From the NCBI GenBank assembly GCA_902476295.1, contig CABSDC010000042.1:1-20138 (forward strand): DNA of 20,138 nt. Direction: 5' to 3'. Below are positions 7,251 through 15,809 of this stretch, piece after piece. Each line of letters starts with the position of its first letter. Within the stretch, counting starts at the first letter, position 1. The position numbers were made by a program, and so were the translations under genes. The DNA is from SFTJ01 sp905210415 (GTDB lineage: Bacteria; Bacteroidota; Bacteroidia; Bacteroidales; Muribaculaceae). Under the pieces are notes generated by a model, which was not told the DNA's origin, ran no database searches, and was given only the letters and a program-made list of their open reading frames with translations.

Positions 7251-9611
7251 TTATCTCATAATGAGGAATTTTGCTACAACAGCGTTGCTTTCATTGTTTT
7301 CGTTTTCTGATGCGAGTACGAAATACACGCCGCTCTTCACGCGGTCGCCATTGCTGTTACAGCCGTCCCAAGTGACCATACCGCCATTTGATTGCATTTG
7401 TGCTACCACGTTGCCGGCAGAGTCGGCGATTTTCACGAGCGAGTTTTCCATAAGGCCCTTAATTGTGATTGCTCCGGTGTAGTCGGGACGAACAGGGTTA
7501 GGGTAGACATACACGTCATCGTAGGTAGCAGCAGGTGTAGAAGAGTCGCTTTCGTATTCAAGCAATCCGCTTTCGGTACCTACATATACGATGTTGTTTG
7601 TGGGGTTGCAAAGCACTGATATAATCTTGTCTGAAGGCAAGATGCTGTTGGCAGAGGTGAATTGCTCTATGATTTCAGTGCCGTCGGCGCTCACCAGATA
7701 TAGACCAGAATTGTCGGTGCCAATCCATTTGCGATTCATCCCGTCTACGGCAATGGCATTCACTTGCACGCCATCAAGCAGATAGTCGGCATTGTTTGTG
7801 CCGTCGTTGCGAGGCACTTTAGGACGGTAGACTGTGGCGTTTGGTGTCGCTGCACATTTCACTGGGTCGAATTCTGCTACGCCTAAGTCGCAGCCCATCC
7901 ACACCTTGCCGTTAAGGTCTTCTGTAAGGCAGTGAATGTAATACCATTTGAAGTTTCGGGAGTCTTGGTCGAGAGTGGTGTTGTTGTTATACTCTTGTTT
8001 TGTAATTGCGCCAGAGGGGTTGCCATTATCGTTCATAAACACTAATGCGCTTCCCCAGCCACCAGAAGTGTGGATCTTAATGTCTGATTTCTTTGTAATC
8101 AGGAAATGTTGTCGCCAGTTTGTCGATAATGTGACATTGGCTGTGATCCAATCGGATGTTTCTGGAGCATTGAATTTGCCTTTTGGGAGGATGACAGGGT
8201 TTACGGCGCCCGATTTTGCTTGAATAACCCACATATTGCCAGCTTTGTCAAATTGTGGGTCGCCGGTGTTGCAACGATTGCCTGAGTCAATAATAGGGCT
8301 GTTTTTCCATGCCCAGTGGGCAACTTCTTCGTTGTCGGTAAAACGGAAAACTCCCTCCATTTTACTACCAATTACGTAAGAATGAGGATCGTTAGGGTCA
8401 ACGACTACTTTATAGGTTTGATCAAGGTATTTGTTGTTGTTTCTGAGAGTCGATACTGTTGGCGACAATACTGTCCAATTGCCGTTTGACAAGGTGTTGA
8501 GTTGTGTCGGGCTTTGTCCGGATGTATAAAGCGAGTTGCTGCCAGTGTTCTTTACATAAAGGATATCCAGCCCTTCGTTGTAGGTGAGATGCACTGGGAT
8601 GGAAACCGACGAAGCGTTGATTTTCTGGTAGTCGAGCAGCACAGTGGCTGTGGTGCCTGAGATGGTGAGTTTGCGCAAGCCTTTTGCGCCAACTGTCCAC
8701 CATGAGCCGTCAGACTCTTGCGATGTGAGCATCTCGTTGCGCACGTCGCCAGGCAGATTTACGCGTGTGCTGGTTTTACCGTCGGCCGACACGGCATAGT
8801 AGCATGGGGCAGATGGGTAAGAAACCACCACCTTGTCAAGAGCCTTCACTGGTTGTATCAAAGCCGGTTTGCCCGAATTGATGTCGGCGAGTTTTGCTAT
8901 GCCTGTAGGGTTGTTGCTCTCGTCGAGCGCCACTGAATAGGTGGCAGCGAAGCTGTTGCCGTAGTGGATAAACGCATTGCCCTCGAGCGGGTAGATCATT
9001 GTGTTGGCAAACTCGGTGTTGAGGCTCATCGACGATAGTGTGCTGTGTTGCTTCGATGCGTTGCCGTAGTACAAACCGTTAGGCGAGCCAAGCAGCAAGG
9101 CGTTGCCTACCTTTGCGATAGAGGTGATGTTGACGTTGTAGATGCGAGATTCGCGCACCTCGTATTTCTCGTCGTTGACAATCACGTAGCCAAAAGCGGT
9201 GGCGATGTAGGCGCCGTTGTCGGCGAAAGTCACATCGTTGATGGTCTTAGCTGTGGTGAGTAGGGCATTGTTGATGTCTGGGATGTTCACCACTTTGCCA
9301 TCGTTGAGGATAATGTCGATGTTTGAGTCATCGTATGCCACCAAGAGATATTTCTTCTGGGTGTTGTAGTAGATATTTGTTATCTGAGTGTCGTTGAGGT
9401 AGTTGCTGCGGTCATAAGCGATGTTTTCAGAAGTTTCTTTGTCGTAGCAATAAAGGTTTTTCGACACGAGGTAATACACCTTGTCGCCTGCGTCGACGGT
9501 GTTGGTAGGGGTGGAACCGAATATTGGATGTATTTTCCAAGAGCCTACTGCGGCATTGGCGACGAGAGCCGATAGTGCTATCAGTAAGGCGAGAGTCAGT
9601 TTCTTTATCAT
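7251..9611 (-). CDS. porZ: PorZ-like type IX secretion protein with beta-propellers and C-terminal sorting domain
   Basis: A secreted protein of about 786 residues. The start taken is the ATG at 9611; a TTG six bases upstream is less likely. A Sec signal peptide ends at ANA (about residue 20), followed by AVGSWKIHP, the typical opening of PorZ proteins. The body has repeated blade-like units of the two-component-regulator-propeller type (for example GSPNGLYYGN, RKWIGTDNSGLYLVSADG, VYVGTESGLLEYES). The last 90 or so residues form a T9SS type A sorting domain: YVYPNPVRPDYTG, WDGCNSNGDRVKSGVYFVL and a short basic end. In P. gingivalis PorZ sits on the cell surface and hands anionic LPS to the sortase PorU, which anchors T9SS cargo; that role here is inferred from family resemblance. 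The gene stands alone with its own terminator and lies among sugar acyltransferases. A generic T9SS-exported propeller protein is the alternative. Confidence 0.8.
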   Translation of the reverse strand: MIKKLTLALLIALSALVANAAVGSWKIHPIFGSTPTNTVDAGDKVYYLVSKNLYCYDKETSENIAYDRSNYLNDTQITNIYYNTQKKYLLVAYDDSNIDIILNDGKVVNIPDINNALLTTAKTINDVTFADNGAYIATAFGYVIVNDEKYEVRESRIYNVNITSIAKVGNALLLGSPNGLYYGNASKQHSTLSSMSLNTEFANTMIYPLEGNAFIHYGNSFAATYSVALDESNNPTGIAKLADINSGKPALIQPVKALDKVVVSYPSAPCYYAVSADGKTSTRVNLPGDVRNEMLTSQESDGSWWTVGAKGLRKLTISGTTATVLLDYQKINASSVSIPVHLTYNEGLDILYVKNTGSNSLYTSGQSPTQLNTLSNGNWTVLSPTVSTLRNNNKYLDQTYKVVVDPNDPHSYVIGSKMEGVFRFTDNEEVAHWAWKNSPIIDSGNRCNTGDPQFDKAGNMWVIQAKSGAVNPVILPKGKFNAPETSDWITANVTLSTNWRQHFLITKKSDIKIHTSGGWGSALVFMNDNGNPSGAITKQEYNNNTTLDQDSRNFKWYYIHCLTEDLNGKVWMGCDLGVAEFDPVKCAATPNATVYRPKVPRNDGTNNADYLLDGVQVNAIAVDGMNRKWIGTDNSGLYLVSADGTEIIEQFTSANSILPSDKIISVLCNPTNNIVYVGTESGLLEYESDSSTPAATYDDVYVYPNPVRPDYTGAITIKGLMENSLVKIADSAGNVVAQMQSNGGMVTWDGCNSNGDRVKSGVYFVLASENENNESNAVVAKFLIMR

Positions 9612-9748
9612 AGTCAATGTTTTTATTTTCTGGATTGTATGTTGCTTTGCTTTATTTAATGATATAACGTAACAATCTGATTACTATTGTGTGAAAATCC
9701 TTCGTAAACCGTCGTTTGTGTGGCGAAGGGAGCGATGAAGTCGGCGAG

Positions 9749-10213
9749 TCAGTAGCGCATCTCCGCTGTGGTGCTAAACCCCTCGGCATTGAGCAGCGAG
9801 AGTGTGCACCAAGTGCCAGTGACCTCGCTTTCGTAGCGTATTGCCCAACGTCCGCGCCCTATGAAATGCAGTTGCACCGATGCAATCAGTGGCTCATCGC
9901 TGTGGCCGATGGACTGTGGCATCGCCAATTTCTCGATGATTTTCACCTTGTCGCCCCTCACATCAGCCACCAGATTGATAGCCGTGTCGGACGGTGCCGT
10001 TATGCCGCGGCGCTTAAGTGTGATGCTTCCGTCGGCAGCCACACTTATTGTCACGCTGCCGCCATTGCACGGGGCATCGTCGGGCATGAGCATTGCTCGC
10101 ATGATGTAGGTTTCGGCGGGCTTTATCTGCGCAGGGTGCAACAGCATGCCTAACAGGGCGATGGCTGTGACAATCGCTAAGCAATAAAATCCGGTTGACG
10201 TAAAAAATTCCAT
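9749..10213 (-). CDS. Hypothetical membrane-anchored small protein
   Basis: A protein of about 154 residues; no family is recognised. An N-terminal hydrophobic segment (about residues 8-26, FYCLAIVTAIALLGMLL) acts as an anchor or uncleaved signal. It is followed by a mainly beta-type region with alternating hydrophobic residues, such as GSVTISVAADGSITLKRRG. The ATG at 10213 is preferred; a GTG one codon upstream is also possible. A good -7 box (TATCTTTG) lies at 10219-10226, so close that the transcript would be nearly leaderless. The gene lies divergently from the acyltransferase at 10327 and has about 135 bp to the porZ-like gene on the same strand. Confidence 0.6.
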   Translation of the reverse strand: MEFFTSTGFYCLAIVTAIALLGMLLHPAQIKPAETYIMRAMLMPDDAPCNGGSVTISVAADGSITLKRRGITAPSDTAINLVADVRGDKVKIIEKLAMPQSIGHSDEPLIASVQLHFIGRGRWAIRYESEVTGTWCTLSLLNAEGFSTTAEMRY

Positions 10214-10218
10214 CACAT

Positions 10219-10226
10219 CAAAGATA
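10219..10226 (-). promoter_or_regulatory. Putative -7 promoter box very close to the start codon
   Basis: TATCTTTG on the minus strand matches TAnnTTTG exactly. It ends five bases before the ATG at 10213. No ATTG-like element is found 19-20 bp upstream, which lowers confidence. If used, it gives a leaderless or nearly leaderless mRNA. Confidence 0.35.
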
Positions 10227-10269
10227 GGTATTTTTTTGCGGATTTTGCTTATTCGGGCGGTGTTTTTGT

Positions 10270-10301
10270 ATTGTGTAATCGTTTATTAGTTGTTACCTTT
10301 G
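10270..10301 (+). promoter_or_regulatory. Putative Bacteroidetes-type promoter of the acyltransferase/EamA operon
   Basis: ATTG at 10270-10273 and TACCTTTG at 10294-10301 are separated by 20 bp. The second box is an exact TAnnTTTG match. Transcription would begin roughly 20 bases before the ATG at 10327. Confidence 0.55.
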
Positions 10302-10326
10302 TGGGCGTTATTAAAATGTCAGTTAT

Positions 10327-11337
10327 ATGAAAGTAAGAGAGTCGCAGTTTGAGTTGTTGCGAATAATAGCAATGGCGATGATTATTATGGTGCATTTCAA
10401 CGGTGTGGCTGTTGAAAAGTTTTTACCATTATCAAATTGTAGTTTTTCAGACGTTTGGGGAGCGGAGTTCCTCGAATCGTTTGCAATAATCGGAGTGAAT
10501 CTATTTGTATTGATTTCGGGATATTTCGGAATACGTATGAGTGCCAAAGGCATGGTTAAATACGTTGGATGGGTGCTTTGGTATGCAGTGATATTGTATC
10601 TTGTGGTGTGCTGCTTCTACCCCGAATTGTTCTTGCCGAAATACACACAATATGCAGTGAGCGGCATCACCCACTCATCGCAGTGGTTTGTGACCTGTTA
10701 CTTTATGCTAATGGCGCTAAGCCCTGCCATCAATGCTGTGCTTCACCGCACCACCTATCGCGAGCATGTGATAATAGCTGGTGTGCTCACAGTGGTGAAT
10801 TGCCTTGGCGGCTGGTGGTTTGAGATGGCGTTTAACGACACAGGCTATACTGTCTACCATATGGTGTTTATATATTGGCTTGGCCATGTGCTGCGCGAGG
10901 CGATGCAGCACCACGAGCGTTTCCCATGGCGATGGACTGCCGTGGTGGTGTATGTGGCATCGTTGCTTGGTGTGGTGCTGATGATGCAGGATATGAGATA
11001 CTTCAAGGTGATTGGTTACAACAATCCTTTGGTGGTGCTTGAGTCGTTGGCCCTCTTCACAGTGTTTGCCACAATGCGCTTCAAGAGCCGCGCCATCAAT
11101 TGGGTGGCATCGTCGGCATTTGCGGTGTATCTGATACACATGCACTTCAGTGTATATCCACACGTTTTGCGTCCGCTGTTGAGCAATATCTACGACACCT
11201 ACGGCGGCACGATGTATGCAGTGATGGCTACTGGCATTGGTGTGGCAATATACGTGGTGTGCATCCTGGTGGATAAGCCACGAGCAATGCTCTTCGATAA
11301 GCTGCTTGCAATCAGGAGCTCAAAGACTGAAAAATAA
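10327..11337 (+). CDS. Membrane acyltransferase family 3
   Basis: A 336-residue polytopic protein of the Acyl_transf_3 family. The first helix carries the family Arg and His in QFELLRIIAMAMIIMVHF. VNLFVLISGYFGI is the second-helix motif, SQWFVTCYFMLMALSP corresponds to the conserved W-F block, and VASSAFAVYLIHMH is the late conserved helix. This arrangement resembles WcxQ-like or WecH-like members more than the 1327/4762 pair, so it is a separate subfamily. The gene follows its own promoter and is 22 bp upstream of an EamA transporter, probably in one operon. Acyl donor and acceptor are unknown. Transfer onto a surface polysaccharide is the usual role of the family. Confidence 0.86.
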   Translation: MKVRESQFELLRIIAMAMIIMVHFNGVAVEKFLPLSNCSFSDVWGAEFLESFAIIGVNLFVLISGYFGIRMSAKGMVKYVGWVLWYAVILYLVVCCFYPELFLPKYTQYAVSGITHSSQWFVTCYFMLMALSPAINAVLHRTTYREHVIIAGVLTVVNCLGGWWFEMAFNDTGYTVYHMVFIYWLGHVLREAMQHHERFPWRWTAVVVYVASLLGVVLMMQDMRYFKVIGYNNPLVVLESLALFTVFATMRFKSRAINWVASSAFAVYLIHMHFSVYPHVLRPLLSNIYDTYGGTMYAVMATGIGVAIYVVCILVDKPRAMLFDKLLAIRSSKTEK

Positions 11338-11359
11338 ATATTACAAATAAAAAGTATAT

Positions 11360-12286
11360 ATGGGTATTAATAAGATTTTCGCTGGAGAGAAAAGCAAGGG
11401 CCATTTGGCTTTGTTGGTAGCCAATGTGTCGTGGGGCTTGATGGCACCGTTCCTTAAGGATTTGCTCAATGGCGGTGTGATCACTCCGATGGCATTGTCG
11501 GGCTTCCGTATAATAGGAGGCGCGTTGCTCTTCTGGCTTGTGAGTTTGTTTGTAAAGCCATCGACAGGCGTGGCAGAACGAATCGAAAGGAAAGATTTCT
11601 TGCCGCTGATTGTGGCGTCGTTGCTTGTGATAGGACTTAATCAGGTGCTGATAATCGTTGGCGTGAGCTTCACCAGTCCGCTCGATGCCTCGGTGGTGTG
11701 CAGCCTTACGCCGATATTCACGTTGCTGTTTGGTGCGCTTATCGCTGGAGCGATGTTCTCATGGAGCAAGACTTTGGGCGTGGTAGTGGGCCTCAGCGGG
11801 GCATTGATATTTGTGTTTACCGGAGAGGTTGATACCGATGTGAATGTCGCTAATCCGGTGCTTGGCGATGCATTCTGCCTATTGGCGCAGGTGTGCGGAG
11901 CGCTCTATCTGGTGTGCTTCCCTAAGTTGATGAGCAAGTATTCGCTCAGAACGCTTATGAAGTGGTTGTTCCTTATTTCAGCGATAGCCGTGCTTCCGGT
12001 GTCGGTAATGGATATGATTTCGGTAGATTGGTCGGCAATGACCACTATGCAATACATCGATCTCGGCTTTATCATCATCTTCGGCACATGTTTGGCGTAT
12101 ATGCTTATTCCTGTGGCACAACGACGTGTGGAGCCTACAGTGATAGCGATGTACAACTATTTGCAACCAGTGGTGGCAGTGGTTAGTTCGGTGGCAGTGG
12201 GATTGGCTGTGCTTACGGGTATGAATGTGCTTGCCACATTGTTTGTGTTTGTGGGCGTGTGGTTGGTCAACCGCGAGAAGAGATAA
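11360..12286 (+). CDS. EamA-family (DMT superfamily) inner-membrane transporter
   Basis: A 308-residue protein with about ten hydrophobic helices arranged as two EamA repeats. The first begins near residue 16 (LALLVANVSWGLMAPFLK) and holds SLTPIFTLLFGALIAGAMFSW. The second begins near residue 167 (NPVLGDAFCLLAQVCGALYL) and ends with EPTVIAMYNYLQPVVAVV and GVWLVNREKR. The duplicated motif with Pro (LTPIFT / LQPVVAV) is diagnostic of drug/metabolite exporters. The substrate cannot be read from sequence; members export amino acids, nucleosides or other metabolites. The gene lies 22 bp after an acyltransferase gene and ends at a terminator shared with the convergent pdxB gene. Confidence 0.9.
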   Translation: MGINKIFAGEKSKGHLALLVANVSWGLMAPFLKDLLNGGVITPMALSGFRIIGGALLFWLVSLFVKPSTGVAERIERKDFLPLIVASLLVIGLNQVLIIVGVSFTSPLDASVVCSLTPIFTLLFGALIAGAMFSWSKTLGVVVGLSGALIFVFTGEVDTDVNVANPVLGDAFCLLAQVCGALYLVCFPKLMSKYSLRTLMKWLFLISAIAVLPVSVMDMISVDWSAMTTMQYIDLGFIIIFGTCLAYMLIPVAQRRVEPTVIAMYNYLQPVVAVVSSVAVGLAVLTGMNVLATLFVFVGVWLVNREKR

Positions 12287-12315
12287 TTTGGGATTAACCG
12301 CAATAGTATATAAAT

Positions 12316-12351
12316 TCGTCGGAGCTGGATATGTGATGCCAACTCCGACGA
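12316..12351. terminator. Bidirectional terminator between EamA and pdxB genes
   Basis: TCGTCGGAG (12316-12324) pairs with CTCCGACGA (12343-12351), with an inner TGG/CCA. It sits between the convergent ends of the transporter (12286) and pdxB (12358). T-rich sequence follows on both strands (TGTTGTTTA on plus, ATTTATA on minus). Confidence 0.75.
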
Positions 12352-12357
12352 TGTTGT

Positions 12358-13386
12358 TTATTCTGCCGATTCCACTTCGTGACGCAGTGCGTAGTGGTTG
12401 CGAAGAGCCTCAAAGTCTTGAGGGTTGGTGCGCAGAGCCTCGGTGTCGGTGAGCGGATTGTAGCTTGCGGCAATGCGGCCGAGCGAAGCGTTGCGAGCGC
12501 CTGTTGTAGGGGTGCAATCATCCACTGATTGTGGCACGGCATTCCAGCCGAAATGTGCGTTGAGTTGCTCAATCACCATGGCTGTGCCTCGCTTTTTGCC
12601 CTCTGCCGAATAGCCGGCAATGTGAGGTGTGGCTATGAATGCGCGTTGTAGCAGGTCGGGGTTGATGTTTGGTTCGCCTTCCCAGCAGTCTATGGCCACG
12701 CTCAGATTATCGTTGGTGTGCAGATGCTTGAGCAGCGCCTCGGTTTCGACAATCGGTCCGCGGGCAGAGTTGATAAGCAGGCTGCATTTGCTCAAATTGC
12801 CGAGCATCTTCTCATTGCAGATGTGATAGGTGGCGTGTTCGCCCTGCTTGGTGAGCGGAGTGTGAAATGTGATGATATCGGCTTCTGCGCAGATGTGGCT
12901 GAGCGAGGTGAACTGGTCGCCGCCTTCGCGCTCGGCGCGTGGAGGGTCGCTGAGCAACACCTTAAATCCGCATTCCTTGGCAAATCGAGCCACGATGCTG
13001 CCCACATGTCCTACGCCCACCACGCCCACGGTGAGGGATTCTGGCGAAGCGATGTGCTTGGCTTGCATGTGCTGATAGATAGAGGCAAGCACATATTGCG
13101 CTACGGCAGGAGCGTTGCATCCGGCAGCGTTGCACACGGTGATGCCTCGGCTTTTACAGTAGCCGAGGTCGATGTGGTCGGTGCCTATGGTGGCAGTGCC
13201 TATAAACTGGCATCGGCTGCCATCGAGCAACGAGGCGTTGCAATAGGTGCGTGTGCGAATGATGAGAGCGTCGGCATCAGCCACGCTTTCGCTGGTGAAT
13301 TGCTGCGGTTCGAGATATTCCACTTGGGCAAATGGCTCAAGTAGCCCCTTGATGTAGGGGATATGGCTTTCTATAAGTATTTTCAT
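12358..13386 (-). CDS. pdxB: 4-phosphoerythronate dehydrogenase
   Basis: A 342-residue NAD-dependent D-2-hydroxyacid dehydrogenase that oxidises 4-phosphoerythronate in the DXP-dependent route to pyridoxal phosphate. The N-terminus reads MKILIESHIPYIKG. The NAD-binding glycine motif GVGHVGS lies at about 124-130, with a following Asp near 147. ATIGTDHID, NSARGPIVETEAL and PHIAGYSAEGK are diagnostic blocks that include the catalytic Arg and His regions of this family. HIAGYSxEGK and the C-terminal dimerisation segment separate PdxB from SerA and other relatives. A longer reading frame upstream is not used: the ATG at 13386 overlaps the stop of the preceding gene as ATGA, showing translational coupling. 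The protein is somewhat shorter than the E. coli enzyme at its C-terminal dimerisation region. Confidence 0.92.
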   Translation of the reverse strand: MKILIESHIPYIKGLLEPFAQVEYLEPQQFTSESVADADALIIRTRTYCNASLLDGSRCQFIGTATIGTDHIDLGYCKSRGITVCNAAGCNAPAVAQYVLASIYQHMQAKHIASPESLTVGVVGVGHVGSIVARFAKECGFKVLLSDPPRAEREGGDQFTSLSHICAEADIITFHTPLTKQGEHATYHICNEKMLGNLSKCSLLINSARGPIVETEALLKHLHTNDNLSVAIDCWEGEPNINPDLLQRAFIATPHIAGYSAEGKKRGTAMVIEQLNAHFGWNAVPQSVDDCTPTTGARNASLGRIAASYNPLTDTEALRTNPQDFEALRNHYALRHEVESAE

Positions 13387-14372
13387 AAGAAATAGTGCGT
13401 TAATCTTACGGCAATCACGGCCACTATGAGAACTATCGGCGCAATGTAGCGGCGTGTGTGATTGTTGATAGTGAAGAAGTGTGCAAACTGTATGCTGAAG
13501 CATAGGTAAAGCACAGGCAGATAGATAAACGAGTTGCGATAGTCAAGCGCAAGCATGGCAATGGTGAGAGCGGTGAGATATACAAAAAATCCGTTGTAGG
13601 CTCGCACTTGCAGCTTGTAGTTGATAATCTGAAATAGGTTGGCGCAGGTGAGCACTATGGTGAACACCGACAGAGCGATAATGCTGATGAAACTGAGGTG
13701 CATCTGTGGGCGTTGCATCACTGCCCAAAGGCTTTGGTAGGATGGTAGGCTGAAGTCGCTGAAATCGGCGAACTGGCAGCCAAGCACTATCCAGAAAGGG
13801 GTGATGATGCCGATGATGATTGCCAGAATGCTGCGCAAATTCATGATTTGCATGAGCATATATCCTAATATCAGGGCAATGAATAGATACATGTAGGTGT
13901 ATTGAAACATTGTCATCAGTGTCACCAGCGCAAATGTGGTGAACACACCTCGCTGTGCACGACGGTTCTGAAACGAGGCAAACAAGATGAAGGTGATGAT
14001 TGCCACGCACAGCGCCATTGTTGTGCCGGAATAGAGCAAACCCGAACTAATAGGATTTCCTGCCATCAGCAACAAGAATACCGATGAGAAAATCCAGGTC
14101 ACCGAACGGATGAAATTGAATGTCTTGTTGAGTATCACCATCAGTATGCCGATGATGAGCGTACACGCCACATTGGCGACGATAGATGCTGTGGCATTGG
14201 TGATGCTGCCGGCTAATGAGGGAAAGAGTATGCCGTGGTTGCCCAATATGGTGTGCCTCGACTCCCAGATGGGGTCGTTGATACAAGCCGATGCTATCAC
14301 CGCTATTGCCATAAGCGCAGTGAATGTCTTGCTGTTGAAAAAATCATTGATGCTGTTTTCCCTAAATGCCAT
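13383..14372 (-). CDS. Polytopic membrane protein, possibly DUF6427-like
   Basis: About 329 residues if started at the ATG at 14372 (MAFRENSINDFFNSKTF). An upstream ATG at 14423 would add 17 residues but lies inside a large hairpin, so the shorter form is preferred. Eight to ten hydrophobic helices fill the protein. IWESRHTILGNHGI, GNPISSGLLYSG and LRSILAIIIGIITPFWIVLG stand out as candidate conserved loops. The layout recalls the Bacteroidetes DUF6427 membrane proteins, but this is from memory of pattern only. No transport or enzyme motif is recognised. Its stop overlaps the pdxB start by four bases and it follows purD, so it is co-transcribed with metabolic genes. Whether that reflects a shared function is unknown. 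Confidence 0.8.
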   Translation of the reverse strand: MAFRENSINDFFNSKTFTALMAIAVIASACINDPIWESRHTILGNHGILFPSLAGSITNATASIVANVACTLIIGILMVILNKTFNFIRSVTWIFSSVFLLLMAGNPISSGLLYSGTTMALCVAIITFILFASFQNRRAQRGVFTTFALVTLMTMFQYTYMYLFIALILGYMLMQIMNLRSILAIIIGIITPFWIVLGCQFADFSDFSLPSYQSLWAVMQRPQMHLSFISIIALSVFTIVLTCANLFQIINYKLQVRAYNGFFVYLTALTIAMLALDYRNSFIYLPVLYLCFSIQFAHFFTINNHTRRYIAPIVLIVAVIAVRLTHYFL

Positions 14373-14399
14373 TGCTGTTAGCCTTATAAAAAATGCAAA

Positions 14400-14457
14400 C
14401 CTGTTCTTTAGGTGGCATTGCAAAGCCTGCTGAGGAGCTTGCCACTTATAGAACAGG
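14400..14457 (-). terminator. Large intercistronic hairpin after purD
   Basis: CCTGTTCT (14400-14407) pairs with AGAACAGG (14450-14457). After a three-base bulge on each side, GGTGGCA pairs with TGCCACT through one wobble. On the minus strand the stem is followed by TTTGCATTTTTTATAA. It may end part of the purD transcripts or act as an RNA processing/stability element before the membrane-protein gene. Confidence 0.55.
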
Positions 14458-14496
14458 TATGCTATGTGTCAAAAAAAATAATTGTATGCGCGGATA

Positions 14497-15780
14497 TTAT
14501 TGCAAATCGAAGCCGATGTCGCGACGGAAGTATTTGCCGTCGAAATCGATGCGAGCGATGTTGCTCCACGATTGCTTGAGTGCTTCGTCCTTGCTGTTGC
14601 CATAACTGCTCACTGCAAGCACGCGTCCGCCCGATGTCACGAGGTTGCCGTCGCCGTCAACCTTTGTGCCGGCGTGAAACACGATGCTGCCTTCCACGTC
14701 GTTGAGGCCTCTGATGAGTTTGCCCTTGGCATAGCTGCCTGGATAGCCACCTGATACCATCATCACGGTCACTGCATAGCGTGGGTCGATGTCCACGGTC
14801 TTGCCGTTGAGTTTGCCACAAGCTGCTGCTTCTAGCAGGTCAACGAGGTCGTTCTTGATGCGGAGCATCACCACTTCGGTCTCAGGGTCGCCCATGCGCA
14901 CGTTGTATTCAATCACCATTGGGTCGCCTTCCACGTTGATGAGACCGAGGAAGATAAATCCGCGGTAAGTGATGCCTTCTTTCTTCAATCCCTCGATAGT
15001 AGGCACGATGATGCGGTCGGTCACCTTAGCCATATATTCATCGTCGGCAAAGCTCACTGGTGAGATGGCGCCCATACCGCCGGTGTTGAGGCCGGTATCT
15101 CCCTCGCCGATGCGTTTGTAGTCTTTGGCAACAGGCAGCACTTGATAGTTGGTGCCGTCGGTAAGCACAAACACTGAGCATTCTATGCCTGAGAGGAATT
15201 GCTCAATGACCACTGTGGCACTCGATGCGCCAAACATGCCGCCGAGCATTTCGCCGAGTTCGCGCTTAGCTTCCTCAAGCGTAGGCACGATGAGCACGCC
15301 CTTGCCAGCAGCCAAACCGTCGGCCTTGAGCACATAGGGGGCTTTTAGGCTTTCGAGGAAGCGATAGCCCTCCTCGATATTGTCTTTGGTGACGCTCAGA
15401 TAGCCTGCTGTAGGAATGCCATGGCGTTGCATAAAGCCTTTGGCGAAATCCTTGCTGCCTTCGAGTTGTGCTCCGGCCTTGCTTGGGCCCACCACCATCA
15501 CGCCCTCAAGTTGTGAGTCGGCCTTGAAGTAGTCGTAGATGCCAGCCACCAATGGGTCTTCGTTGCCCACTACCACCATGTCAATTTGGTGAGAAGTGAC
15601 AAAATCTTTGATGGCATCAAAGTCGAGAGGCGAGATGCTCACGTTTTCGCCGTATTGGCTTGTGCCGCCATTGCCTGGCGCGATATATAGTTTTCCTAAC
15701 TTTTCGCTTTGGCTCATCTTCCAAGCCAATGCACACTCACGGCCGCCAGAGCCGAGGAGCAGGATGTTGAGTTTTCCCAT
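14497..15780 (-). CDS. purD: Phosphoribosylamine--glycine ligase (GAR synthetase)
   Basis: A 427-residue ATP-grasp enzyme that joins glycine to 5-phosphoribosylamine, the second step of de novo purine synthesis in the cytosol. The N-terminus MGKLNILLLGSGGRECALAW with APGNGGTSQYG is diagnostic. The phosphate-binding KADGLAAGKGVLI, GLNTGGMGAISPV, and the metal/ATP-binding EYNVRMGDPETEVVMLRI are all intact. The length is normal for the family. It begins 29 bp after the end of the rRNA methyltransferase gene on the same strand and is followed by a large hairpin before the next gene. No PurR-like operator or purine riboswitch is seen in front of it, so expression probably comes from the upstream promoter near 17450. 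Confidence 0.96.
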   Translation of the reverse strand: MGKLNILLLGSGGRECALAWKMSQSEKLGKLYIAPGNGGTSQYGENVSISPLDFDAIKDFVTSHQIDMVVVGNEDPLVAGIYDYFKADSQLEGVMVVGPSKAGAQLEGSKDFAKGFMQRHGIPTAGYLSVTKDNIEEGYRFLESLKAPYVLKADGLAAGKGVLIVPTLEEAKRELGEMLGGMFGASSATVVIEQFLSGIECSVFVLTDGTNYQVLPVAKDYKRIGEGDTGLNTGGMGAISPVSFADDEYMAKVTDRIIVPTIEGLKKEGITYRGFIFLGLINVEGDPMVIEYNVRMGDPETEVVMLRIKNDLVDLLEAAACGKLNGKTVDIDPRYAVTVMMVSGGYPGSYAKGKLIRGLNDVEGSIVFHAGTKVDGDGNLVTSGGRVLAVSSYGNSKDEALKQSWSNIARIDFDGKYFRRDIGFDLQ

Positions 15781-15809
15781 ATTGAGTGATTGAGAGTATA
15801 TGTGTTATT

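Noticed and set aside
9612..9617. TTG start for the porZ-like gene
   Set aside because: The ATG six bases downstream gives a clean MIKK signal peptide; the TTG adds only two residues.
9716..10153. A 145-codon plus-strand frame
   Set aside because: It is opposite the small membrane-anchored protein, is Cys/His-rich without zinc-motif spacing, and has no leader.
13387..13503. N-terminal extension of pdxB
   Set aside because: The extra 39 residues overlap the preceding gene and are not PdxB-like; the ATGA overlap at 13383-13386 marks the start.
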